Part shown: piece by piece, positions 23,975-34,737 of the stretch | How positions within the stretch are numbered: the stretch's first letter is position 1 | Layout: each line of letters starts with the position of its first letter | Source of the DNA: Juglans regia | Lineage: Eukaryota > Streptophyta > Magnoliopsida > Fagales > Juglandaceae | Direction: 5' to 3' | Length of the DNA: 64,000 bases | Assembly: GCF_001411555.2 (NCBI RefSeq) | Contig: NC_049914.1 | Span: 12,870,582-12,934,581 of the forward strand | Position numbers and translations under genes: made by a program | Notes under the pieces: model-generated | Seen by the model: the letters and a program-made list of their open reading frames with translations, nothing else | The model's database searches: none | Told to the model about the DNA's origin: nothing

Positions 23975-26900
23975 CGTGTTGCTCATGTGGTTTATGTACT
24001 TGCCAAGCCCTTAAATCAGTTCGTTATGTTCAAGAGACAGATTATGTGTTTAAGTTTCTTATGGGATTAAATGATTCATATGAGAAAATTAGAGGTAAGA
24101 TAATCTTGATGAGTCCTATGCCTTCTCTAGACAAAACCTTTTCCCTAGTTTTACAGGAGGAAAGACAAAGACATACTAGAAATTTGACAGTGTCTTCTCC
24201 TGAGGCTTCAACACTAGCAGTCTATAGTAATCAAACAAAAAGAAAGGAGAAATCTGATCTTAGCTGTTTTCATTGTGGGAAGCCTGGACATACTAAGGAA
24301 AAATGCTATTGGCTTATAGGATTCCCACCCAATTTTAAGTTCACTAAAGCTAAGCCGAACCATGGTAGTGGGAATTTTTCTTCTCCACATTCAGAAAACC
24401 AGGTTTCTTCTCAAAATCAGGAAAGGGGAATACAGGAGAATCCTCAGTTGAACTTATCCTAGAATCAGATTCAGAAACTCATGTCTCTAATCAATGGACA
24501 GATGTCTCAGCTCACTTCTAATGACTCAGGTTCTGTTCAGACCACTACTCAGCCTTAAAAATTGTCCACTAAAAATAATCCTTCTCCTGTTGCATACTCC
24601 AACATGGCTGGTATAATTTCCTTCCCCACTCACGTTTCTATTGATCATAATGTATCTGTTTTTGATACTCATCAACACAATTGCTTGTCTATTATGCATA
24701 AATCTTTTCCTAGTATTGCCAATGTACCTTGGATTGTCGATACTAGTGCTACAGACCATATGGTTTGTTCCACCTCCTTCTTTAGCTCTATCACTTGCTC
24801 CACCAAGGCATTTGTCAAATTACCAAATGGATCTCATGTTGAAGCAACTCACATTGGCACCGTGCACCTCTCAAACAACATTATACTCACTGGTGTCCTT
24901 TGCGTACCTTCTTTTTCCTTTAACCTCCTTTTAGTTAGGAAGCTCACTCATGAATCCTCTCTTGTTTTCTTGGGTCAATTTTGTTTCATACAAGTCCTAT
25001 CTTAATGGACAACGATTGGGCTTGCTAAGATCCAGCATGGTCTTTATTTCCTTTTTCCCAGCACCCTCCAAAACAAAATTGTCAATCAAGCAACTTCTAA
25101 CAACTTGAAAGTTTTTCCTCTTTCCTCCAATCCTTGCTTCTGCAGTGTTGTGACACAACAAGATTTCAACCTTACTAGGGCATTTATCTAATCAGAAACT
25201 TAGATCAATTCAGTCTATTTCCTTTGATGCTAAATGTAATGCTTCTTCAGATTGTAATGTTTGTCACTTAGCAAAACAGAAACGAACTTCCTTTCAATCA
25301 AGTAGTTCTTACACTTTTTCCAATTTTGATTTAATCCATTGCGACCTTTTGGGACCTTACTCTCAATCATCTCTACAAGGCCATCGCTATTTCCTCACGA
25401 TTGTCGATGATTATAGTCGAGTAACCTGGGTGTTTCTAATGAAATTCAAATATGAAACCAAACAACTTCTACAGAATTTCATTCTCATGGCACAAACTCA
25501 ATTCAATTCCAAAATGAAGAAAATAAGGACAGATAATGGAATGGAATTTCACATGCCTATTTTTTATAATTCTCATGGCATTCAACATAAAAAATCATGT
25601 GTTTACACTACACAACAAAATGGAATTGTGGAGAGAAAACATCAGCATCTTCTTAACGTTGCTCGAGCACTTCTTTTTCAAGCTTCTCTTCGAACAAAGT
25701 TTTGGGGAGACGCCATCTTGACAGCAACTTACCTCATAAATAAGACTCCCACTCCTCTCTTAAACAACAAATCTCCCTATGAGATTTTTTTTCCTCACCC
25801 CACCTTCTTATAACCATTTGAGAGTCTTTGGGTGCCTTTGCTTTGTGTCAACCCTTAAACACAACATAACCAAATTTGACCCTAGAGCTATGAGGTGCAT
25901 TTTTATAGGTTACCCCGCTGGTGTCAAAGGTTATAAAGTCTATAGTTTAGATAACCATACCACATTTATTTCACGTGACATTACCTTTATTGAGTCCACC
26001 TTTCCTTTTCTTTCCTCAAATTCTATTCAATCTTCCTCTCAATTTGATTTTGTTATTCCACCAGCATTGTCAAACTTTCATTCTCCTCTTAGCACAACTG
26101 ATTCCTCTACCAATTTTTCAGACCAGTCTGTACAACCTCTAGCTCCCTCTAATCTTCCTTCTAATCCTCCTTTAATTGATTTAAACCTCACAGCACCAGA
26201 ATCTGATTCTCCCACACCTGCTCTAGCTTTAGAGCAAAATTCAACCATTGTTCCAAGAAGATCAAATCGACTGCAAAATACTCCATCCCATTTACAAGAT
26301 TATCATTGTAATCTTGTTTCTCACACCCCTATTCATACATCATCCAATTTTTCCACTCCATATCCTCTTACCAATCACATCACATATGATCATTTATCAT
26401 CATCTCATCGAGCATATGCATTATCCCTCTCACTCACCCATGAACCCAAGTCATATGAAGAGGCTGTGGCCTATGATCATTGGAAAGCTGCCATGAGGTT
26501 TGAAATTGATGCCCTTAAAGCCAATAACACTTGGTCCATCACTACTTTACCTCTTGGAAAGAAAATAGTTGGCTGTAAATATGTATATAAGGTAAAGTTA
26601 AAATCCGATGGGACCATTGGCAAGCATAAGGCTAGATTGGCAGCATAGGGTACACTCATAGAGAGGGTTTTGACTACCAAGAGACATTCAGTCCAGTGGC
26701 AAAACTGACCACAGTTAGACTCTTTCTTGCATTGGCAGTTGTTAATAACTGGCACTTGGCCCAACTTGATGTGCACAATGCCTTTTTGAATGGGGATCTC
26801 GATGAAGAAATATATATATGGATTTGCCACCGGGGTATGTGGTTCAGGGGGAGTCTCAACAACAAAAAAAGCTGGTCTGCAGGTTACATAAGTCACTCTA

Positions 26901-27968
26901 CGGCTTGAAGCAAGCCTCTAGGTAGTGGAACTCAAAGTTCACTACTGCTTTGCTCTCCATTGGCTTTCACCAATCAAAATCTGATTACTCACTATTCACT
27001 AAGAATGATCAGCATGGTTTTATAGCTCTTTTAGTTTATGTTGACGACATAATTGTGGAGAGCAACAATTTAGTCACCATAAAAAATATCAAAGAATTCC
27101 TGCACAGTCAGTTCAAGATTAAGGATCTCGGGGTCATCAAGTTTTTCTTGGGGATAGAAGTTGCAAGAATAGCAACTGGGATCCACATGTGTCAGAAAAA
27201 GTATACATTAGAGATCTTAGAAGATGCTGGATTACTTGGTTGTAAACCAGCTTGTACTCCAATTGGATCAAACCATAAACTTGCACACTCTTCTACTAAT
27301 ATGTTGATAGATGTTACAACCTGTCGAAGGCTGATTGGTAGGCTTATCTACTTAACAATTAGTAGACCAGATATCACTTATGCAGTGAGTGTTCTCAGCC
27401 AACTTATGAACAAACTAGCTCAGATTCATTTGCACTATGCTCACCGAGTTTTGAGGTATCTAAAAGGTTCAATTGGTCAAGGCCTATTCTTTTCAGCTAG
27501 TTCTTCTTTACACCTCAAAGCATATGGTGATTCGGATTGGGCAGCATGCCCTGAAAGTCGAAGGTCAGTTACTGGTTTTTGTGTCTTTCTTAGGGACTCT
27601 TTAGTGAGCTGGAAATCCAAGAAATAGGCAACGGTATCTCGATCTTTTGCTGAGGCAGAGTATCGAGCACTTGCTTACACTTGTTGTGAAGTTGTTTGGT
27701 TAATTATACTTTTGAAGGACTTCAATATACAGCACTACTATATTGTGACAATCAAGCTGCTATTCATCTTACCAAGAACCCCATCTTTCACGTAAGAACA
27801 AAGCACACAGAGATAGATTGTCATTTTATTCGAGAAAGGGTAGCTGCTGGTGTGATTGTTCCAGTTCATGTTAGCTCTAAGTTTCAGTTGGCGGATATCT
27901 TCACAAAGGTTTTGTCCACAGCACAATTTCATTTTTTATTGTCCAAGATGGGCATTTTGAACATATAG
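23975..27968 (+). pseudogene. copia gag-pol polyprotein, 5'-truncated
   Basis: Gag begins mid-domain (CSCGLCTCQALKSVRYVQETDYV) and ends with zinc knuckle CFHCGKPGHTKEKC at about 24268. The same frame continues through two stops (24460 and 24556) into protease, where the active site reads DTSA (24738) instead of D-S/T-G-A. Integrase keeps its acidic residues in IVDDYSR (25402), RTDNGMEF (25530) and NGIVERKHQ (25620). RT covers 26430-27300 with [17 protein letters not shown] and YVDD at 27040. RNase H has DSDWAACPESRR, a stop at 27625-27627 and [12 protein letters not shown] (27735). Several stretches over 200 codons are open, making it the best preserved copia in the window, but it is not functional. 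Confidence 0.9.
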
Positions 27969-27978
27969 GCCCATCTTG

Positions 27979-27991
27979 ATCAGGGGGAGTC
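27979..27991 (+). other. polypurine tract of the copia element
   Basis: gatcagggggagt lies 11 bases after the RNase H stop codon. It would prime plus-strand cDNA synthesis. The LTR-like block with matching TGTTA/TAACA ends starts only about 90 bases later, so either 3' sequence has been inserted between them or the true LTR start is at this tract. Confidence 0.6.
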
Positions 27992-28083
27992 TCAACAAAG
28001 AGGAATCAAGCCCCCACCAATGAAAAGCTGCTCTGTACGTACTCTGAGAAAACAGAAGAATATCCCTCCAGCTCAGCATAGTT

Positions 28084-28303
28084 TGTTAGGATCATTTATT
28101 TGTCTTTTTTTATAGATAGCCTTTATTCTAGAACAATGTAGAATAGGTGTAGGTTGGTTATTCTTTCTATTTTTTGATTGGCTGAAATGGTATTGCTCGA
28201 AGGATATATGTACTGAGGCTGTATACAGATTCTACTACGGAATGAGAATCATAATTTTTCTCTCCAATTCTTCTTCATTTTCTTTCATTCTTTATCTTTA
28301 ACA
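28084..28303 (+). repeat. probable copia 3' LTR
   Basis: The block starts TGTTAGGATC and ends TTTAACA, a 5-base inverted pair usual for LTRs, and is 220 bp long. It lies just after a copia pol end and polypurine tract. No 5' copy is present because the element's left end is missing, so it rests on structure only. Confidence 0.5.
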
Positions 28304-28664
28304 CTAAGCACTGCCACTCCCCTCACATAGGAAATCTCCTGCCAGGTGAGCAGTGTGCAGAAAGCCGCATCTCCAATATTCGGAATTTTATTTTATTCAA
28401 TTGAAGGTTTCATTTTTTAGGAATGAAAATATGAATTTATTAGATTGTTAAAAATGTAAAGTTAGAGGTTAATATCATTTTCTACCCTACCACAGCATTC
28501 TACTGCCGGGCATTAGCTAAAACGACTGGATTCAGTGACTTGCTGGTTTATTAGAAAAGAAGAAACTATCGGACTGTGTCACAGGTAATCTTGATAGAAA
28601 ATGAGTGCAAACACCAAAACATTTCAATGAAAAGCAAGAGAGAATAGTGTGGTACTAACAATAC
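28304..28664. other. spacer between copia and the ankyrin gene
   Basis: This is where exon 4 and later exons of the minus-strand ankyrin gene would be expected. I find no ankyrin or transmembrane coding sequence in it on either strand. Confidence 0.55.
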
Positions 28665-30598
28665 TTGTAGATCCATTGTTTCCAAAACACAAGCCGACTT
28701 CCACTAGGGAATAAATGAGGCGCAGAAGCCAATGCCAACAAGGGGGAGTTCCCATTCGCGTTATTAGCAAATGTCAAACGTGGGCAACGCTGTAATAAAT
28801 CCAAAGCAATATCTGTACTTGTATTGGAAGAAAACAATGAACAAAAAGGAAATTACGTTGTGAAGATTTCAAATTGTCCAGAACAACTAATGTACATTCA
28901 TAGATAAGAGTTGTTACCCAAGGTTCGCGTAGATATAGCATTAATAAAAAGATCAGCACCGTTATAGCTTCTTTCCGGCATCAAATCTCCCGGCGGAGTG
29001 AGAGAATAGAGATAGCGAGCCGTTTCTATGTGCCCAAAAGAAATGGCCGTATAAACCGGAAGATATTGTCCAACCGAACTTGCAATGCTGATCAACTTCT
29101 CGTTCTTGCTAAGCATGCACTGGGCCATATCTTTTTTTCCACCAACAGCTGCCTCAGTTAGGGCTGAGAAACCGTCATAATCGAGGATTTCCAAGTCATC
29201 TGCCCGCATCAGCTTTACCAACTCTTCCACTACACCTAAATGTCCAGCAGCAACAGCAATGTGAAGAGCCGTGTTGCCCTTGTGTGTGATTCTCGCGCCC
29301 GCTGCAGTGGGCCAAGACTCGAGAAACTCCCTCGCAGCGGTCCAATTTCCACTCTGCACAGCCTTGTACAAGTCCGCATACATGAGATGGCCATCGACGC
29401 TATCGTTGTTATAAGTGCCTGCATTGTTTTTTTTTTTTTTTTTTCCATCGAATAAAATGAAAGTAAAACCATTATCATAATTAATGGATGAAGTTTTCTT
29501 TAAATATAAATTTAAGAAATAAGTAGTTATTTAAGGGTTGTTGAAAAGAAAAAGTAGTTATTTAAAATTTTAAGGGCCACAATTTATATAAATAATAAGC
29601 ATGCCACGTCAATGCAACTGAGATATCTACGCCAAGGGAAAAAAAATTAGAAAATCTATTTTGAATTTTTATTTTTTATAATCCAATACAATGTAGAAAA
29701 TTTTCACATGAACTATATGCTAAAAGGTTATTGATGTTTTGGTTTTTTTACAAATTATAATAATATCCTACTATAAGTAGTATAGTAACACATGACCGAC
29801 TTAGGTAATATCTTTATAATATCTTTTTTTTAATTTTAAGGTGTTGAATTTTTTATAGTTATTAATTATCCTGAAAATTAATGAACTAGCTAGATTTGGG
29901 TCTCGTTTGATTTCACAACTCATCTTATCTCATCATTACAAAATTTTCAAATTCTCATATAAAATAAAATAAATAATTCAATTTTTTCAAATTTCAAAAC
30001 AAAAATAATATTAAAAATATATATTCTAACAATATTTTATTCAACTTTTAACTTTGATCTCAATTCATTTCATCTTATCTCATCTTCGAAAACAAACAAG
30101 GAGTTTCCATATAAAGTTTTGTTACACCCCATATGCAATAGAGTAAAGAAGTGTAAGAGTAATGATCAGATGAGAAATATTCTAACAATGATTGAGATGC
30201 TCAAATCCAAAATGCTCTTTGAGTGCAGTTGTTTGTAAAGTTCTTGAGTGCAATCATTTTGAGTGAGAGAGAGAGAGACCTGAGTTGGTATCTTTTGGCA
30301 CATTGTACATTTCTGCCAAAGTATCCCAAGCAATTTTGGCAGAAACAATCTTCCTAATCTCATAAAAGGTGTCTGTCCCGCAGGAATTCTGGATGATATG
30401 CAAAGCCATAGAGTTCTTCTTGCTCCAAACCTTAAAAGCAGCTTCATCTTCATGTTTGGGTGGTTCGATTGTTGCTTCAACGATGTCCCAAACATCTTGA
30501 CTCATCAAATAGGTTTTCACCCTTATACTCCAGTCCACGTAATTATCTTTGTGAAGTACTTCAAGAATAGCCGCACACGAGGTAGTCTTCCTTTCCAT
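28665..30598 (-). CDS. UBN2/DUF4219-ankyrin repeat protein, three exons, 3' truncated
   Basis: Proposed minus-strand exons are 30598-30280, 29418-28918 and 28812-28665. Donors are CTCAG/GTCTCT, CTTGG/GTAACA and TACAA/GTATTG; acceptors are TGCAG/GC and TACAG/AT. Phases 1 and 1 join perfectly, restoring NSGTYNNDSVDGHLMYADLY and STRTLDIALDLLQRCP. Exon 1 (106 residues from MERKTTSC) is a copia-gag-like DUF4219/UBN2 fold with NYVDWSIRVKTYLMSQDVWD and KIAWDTLAEMYN. Exon 2 carries LYKAVQSGNWTAAREFL and ankyrin repeats (GNTALHIAVAAGHLGVVEEL near residue 154, DGFSALTEAAVGG, YTAISFGHIETARYL). Exon 3 has the family's ANGNSPLLALASAP. About 322 residues are visible. The remaining ankyrin repeats and the C-terminal membrane (PGG) domain expected in ACD6/ITN1-like proteins are not found; copia DNA starts at 28303. 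Such proteins act at membranes in defence or stress signalling; this copy is probably a gene fragment. No stop interrupts the three exons. Confidence 0.75.
29899..30104. repeat. MITE in intron 1 of the ankyrin gene
   Basis: About 206 bp with terminal inverted similarity: GTCTCGTTTGATTTC at the left and CTCCTTGTTTGTTTTC read inward from the right. Inner subterminal TCATCTTATCTCATC repeats appear at both ends. I recall a similar high-copy element in walnut-family DNA but cannot check. Target duplication is not clear. Confidence 0.5.
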
Positions 30599-31722
30599 GT
30601 TTAATCTGTCAGTTTATCCAACTAGTGGTGTGAGCAAAATAAAAGACAACAACAGAAACGACTTGACAGTAGCGGGTTATGGATCTGCCAAAGTTTCGAA
30701 GTGAATTATGGGATATGAGAGAAAAATAGACACATAAATTGAGTTTTATAGTATATTAAAAATTTAATATTTTATGAAAGATTTATATTTGTTACAATAA
30801 AATCTTGTGCAGTCCACTTTATGTGTATCTCTTCGGCCCTCTCACTCTAAGTCTAAGCATTAGATTTTAAACAAATATTCTTGAGAATCTTGGTTAATGG
30901 TAACTATGGTAGTAATTCATTGATAAACTTCTTTAATGCATGATATCTAAATTATATCATGAAATGATACATTTACAGCTCTTTAAAAAAATTTACAACT
31001 TATTACATGATCATCTAATGCAAATATGCCACTTCATTAAAAAATCAATCTAAGTTTATAAAATTATTCTTTATTTAATAAAAAGGATAAAATCCGAAGT
31101 GTAAGAAAAATACATTAATTTTACACCTTGCAACCACAAATTATCAACTTATTTATTTATTTTGTACCTTGAAAGTTTTGAATTCACTTTCTAAACAAAC
31201 AAGATATTTTACGTTGCATCTTTTATTTAAATATGACTTTTAAGATTGTGTCACATAACTAGCTAAGTTTTATTATTTTTAAAGAAATAGTATTTACAAT
31301 CTTAGCTGGGTGTGCAAATTCCACGCACTTCTTTTAAAAAAATATATATAAATTTTAAATCTACATAAAAAAATTATTTTTTAATAATAGATTTTATTTT
31401 TTTTCAAAATAAGCTTGACTTATATACACCTTAAGAGTATTGTATTTAGTATTACTATTATTTTAATGCTCAACTATTGATATAAATTAAAATAAATAAA
31501 ATAATTTAGTATTTAAAAGTAAGAAACAGGTGAAAATTTATAAATAAGAAAAATAATTAAGAAATATCCAACTTTAACTAACGAGAAAGATGAGAAGACC
31601 TTGTACAGATCTTCATTAATGCTCATTCGGCTAAAAGCAATACATAAAAAGCGACGCAGTATCAGTTGCACCTGCACCGCGAAGTCACTAGCACCCAAAC
31701 TCAAATACTCGTGCGAAGTCAA
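30599..31722. other. AT-rich intergenic region
   Basis: Apart from the TATA-like site noted separately there is no gene evidence. A short minus-strand phrase MSINEDLYKVF (about 31626-31594) followed by a GT resembles the entry of an ankyrin exon, but it is too short to call. Confidence 0.5.
30744..30750 (-). promoter_or_regulatory. TATA-like box upstream of the ankyrin gene
   Basis: The minus strand reads ACTATAAAACTC, about 146 bases upstream of the exon 1 ATG (30598). The spacing leaves room for a 5' UTR of roughly 110-120 bases. It is a plausible core promoter but AT-rich surroundings make chance matches easy. Confidence 0.35.
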
Positions 31723-32307
31723 TGTAAATGCCTTAATTTGCGCAATAGATAGGAAGGGAGGAAAGCATCATCCCTAACTCACAATGATGATTCGGATTTT
31801 GATATAATTTTTTTTACATTTATTCATAAAATAAATAGTAAATAAAAAAATAAAAATAAATAAAGAGAGATACAGAGATTTACATAATTTCACATAATGC
31901 TTACGTCTATAGATTATTTGTTGGTGAAATCTATTATAATGAATGATTTTACAATCTCTCATGCCCTCCCTCATATCTCACAATATAATAAAGAATTTAG
32001 GGAAGATATTTTAGAGTCATTATATGTGGTGGAGTTTGCACATAGAGAGTTCGTGTGGAGAGCCTGTGGAGAGAGCTTGTGTGGAGCTTGTAAGATTTAT
32101 GGGGATCTCCTCCTTATATAAAAGTATATTTCCTTAGAATGATTGAGTTCAACTTGCATTGTGAAACATTTTCCTTTTAATAGTCTGAGTCTCTTTCTTT
32201 ATAGAAGTCTGAGTTAACTTGTCTTATATCTTCTTGAATTTATCTCTTAGCTTGATTTTCGACCTTATCTCGAGACTAAATTATAGGCTGTTGATTTGAC
32301 CTCTAGA
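31723..32307 (+). repeat. left LTR-like repeat of the LARD-like element
   Basis: It contains tccttatataaaag at 32111-32124, a good TATA box about 185 bases before its end, as in functional LTRs. It has a private duplication of the phrase gagagcctgtggagagagcttgtgtgga relative to the right copy. Confidence 0.6.
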
Positions 32308-32699
32308 GATGCCCACGATTCTTAAGGTTGATTTGCTCAACAAGAAGGTTTTGAAAATCTTCAAGTCAATAATCTACAGAATAAATTTGGTGAAAATTGG
32401 TCTCTGGTTTCCTATTTAGTCCCTGTTTTCCTGTTTGTTTCCGTGATCTTTTTACAATTGTCGGTAGTAGTGGATTTTCTACCTCTTGGTGTAAGTCGTC
32501 GTTTGATGTTTCCATTTTGGGGTTGATTTTATAGTTTATTTGCAATAACCCACATTGAAGTAGTTAGGAAGCCCGTCGACTCCTTGAGTCCACATTAAGT
32601 GATTGTCAAGCCCGTCGACTCGTTCCCTAAGGTAACCCACCCGAGGCAATTGTGGAGCTCGGTGGCTTGTTCCCAAAGGTAACCCTCTAGTGGCGGTTG

Positions 32700-32940
32700 T
32701 AGCACAAGTGTAAACACTCGGCATTCACAAGGTCGTCTAACCTCCGTGCCCTTTGAGGCAACGCAAGTGTTTTTGCTCACCTATGGTGTATGGGGGCTCG
32801 CGGGGTCTTCTGACATCCGTGCCCTTTGAGGCATAATGAGTCTTTTGCTCGCATATGGTGTTTAGAGGGTCGTGGGATCGTCTGACCTCCACGCCCTTTG
32901 AGGCACCACGAGTCTTTTGCTTGCATATGGTGTTTTTGGT
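32700..32940. repeat. three imperfect tandem repeats of about 80-85 bp
   Basis: Each unit carries cctccgtgccctttgaggca followed by agtcttttgctcgcatatgg and tggtgt. Units start near 32730, 32812 and 32885. They lie in the interior of the LARD-like element. A shorter repeat, aagcccgtcgactc, precedes them at 32569 and 32609. Confidence 0.7.
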
Positions 32941-34737
32941 GGGAGGTTGAGTTCAATCACGCTGCTATGGTGTGAGGCGAAGTTCGTCCGCCCTGAGAGA
33001 TTTTCATCAAAAACCAAATAGGTAAGTGTAATGCAAATTACAAGTTTTAGAAAGACTAACCAGAGTTATTTAGCTGCTATTCTCAATTCTTCCTTAGTTG
33101 GGATTGTTTGTTGTTGGCAGTTTTTTTTGTAGTGGAAGTTGTTCGTATCTGATTATTTGTTTGTGATTTTCCCGTTTGCATATCCTCTTTACATGGTGCA
33201 GATGTCAGTTTTATTGCTCGCCGAGAGGCATTGGTCTGGTTGCTCGCAGATGGGCGTGGGTCTGGTTGCTTGCCAAAGCGCATTGGCCTGGTTACTCGCC
33301 AAGGAATGTTGCTCGCCATGCAACGTTGGTTGCTGTGTGGACTGCTCGGAGTTGTCTACGTGAGCGAGGGAGCTTCTGTGGCGTGCAAAATGTCAATTGG
33401 TCTCAATACCCTTTACTAAGGGTTTGCGTTCATTATATAGAGCAGAGAATACATCATTGTTGCCGGATTCTTTGAATCTATCTACCACTAATATGCTATA
33501 TAATGTAAGTATTTACCTCCTAATTGATAGCTATATACAATGCTATACAAGGTAAGTATTTACATCCTAATTGGTGGTGAACGACTCATTGGCCACCACA
33601 AGGGTAGTGGGCTACAGAGGGTGCAGACAAGGTTGGCTCCACAAGCTTACAGTTGAGCTTCACGGTAGAAGGAGCCTTGCCACGGTGGAAAGATGCTCGC
33701 CAAGGGATGCTTCCCTCCATGTGACGTTGCTCATTGCGTGTCATTGCCCGCCTTAGGCAGTGAACTACTTGGCGAATTCTTTGCGGCGTGTGGCGAGGAA
33801 CAGTGGGCATGGACATTGTTCATCGTCTCCATGGTTGCACCATGGCTCACGAACGACAATGGTGGCAAAGAACTTATGGCAGACTCGGTTGGTGGGCGAG
33901 GATCATCATGATTGCAATAGAGAACATCGGCGTGGCCATGAGTGGCTCCACGAGCTCGTTGATGGGCTGTGCCGGCATGTGGTGTTGGCGTCGAGCGACT
34001 TTCCATGGTGTGCACTGGTGAGAATGGTGAGGGATAATGGCGGGGAGCTCCAAGGAGGTTGGGAACCACCATGCCGGCAACAGACAACTCCTGTGAGCAA
34101 GGCGGTAGTTGACAATGGGCTGGCCAGTGCATGGACGCCTGGTTAGGTGATCCTTTGGTAGCGTGCATCCTCTGCCTACACTGTGCCTGATTTGATTGGC
34201 TTTCGGTGTCTTGGAACCACCCCACCAGCGACAAAAATCGCTAGTGCTGCGGGTGGTGGCCTTTCCAACTCATAGATGCCGGTGTGTGAGCCTCCAGCCA
34301 CTCGTTGTTCTCTGCCAGCACTATGCAAGGCATGCATAGTGCACCGGTGTGATGAGCAACCGGTGGGGGGCTTTGTCGTTGCGGTATCTCTACCATGTTG
34401 GGTAGCCACCCTCAAATCCCGTCGTGCTATGGGGGTGCTCGTTGCAAGACTTGCACGAGGAAAGAACAATTGGGTGCAGGCTTGCACTCCTTACGTACGC
34501 TATGCATGGCATGCACAGTGCATTTATCATGCGTGGCCTGCAAGCATAGCTGCACATTCTCATTCTTTTTCCTTCTTTTTACAAAAAATATTAATGAAAT
34601 AAAAAATAACAAGGAAATAGTTGATTTGATAGGAAAAACTTATCTGACTTTTGGAGACGATCTTGTGAGCCGCGGAATTCCCCCACTCCCCTTCTCGGCA
34701 TTAAGAATAAAAAATTGATCCCACAGATGGTGTGAAA
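32941..34737. other. interior of the LARD-like element, no recognised gene
   Basis: Relatively GC-rich around 33200-33400 and 33580-34530, with many short overlapping frames on both strands and none resembling a known domain. A small tandem duplication taagtatttac.tcctaattg lies at 33507-33575. Treated as non-coding element interior. Confidence 0.5.

Noticed and set aside
31513..31722. Frame with MSINEDLYKVF resembling an ankyrin exon start
   Set aside because: Only eleven residues look alike; no ankyrin sequence follows on either side, and an LTR-like repeat starts next to it.
33731..34234. Open frame of 167 codons on the minus strand and 128 codons on the plus strand
   Set aside because: GC-rich interior of the LARD-like element, overlapping frames on both strands, no recognisable motif or start context.
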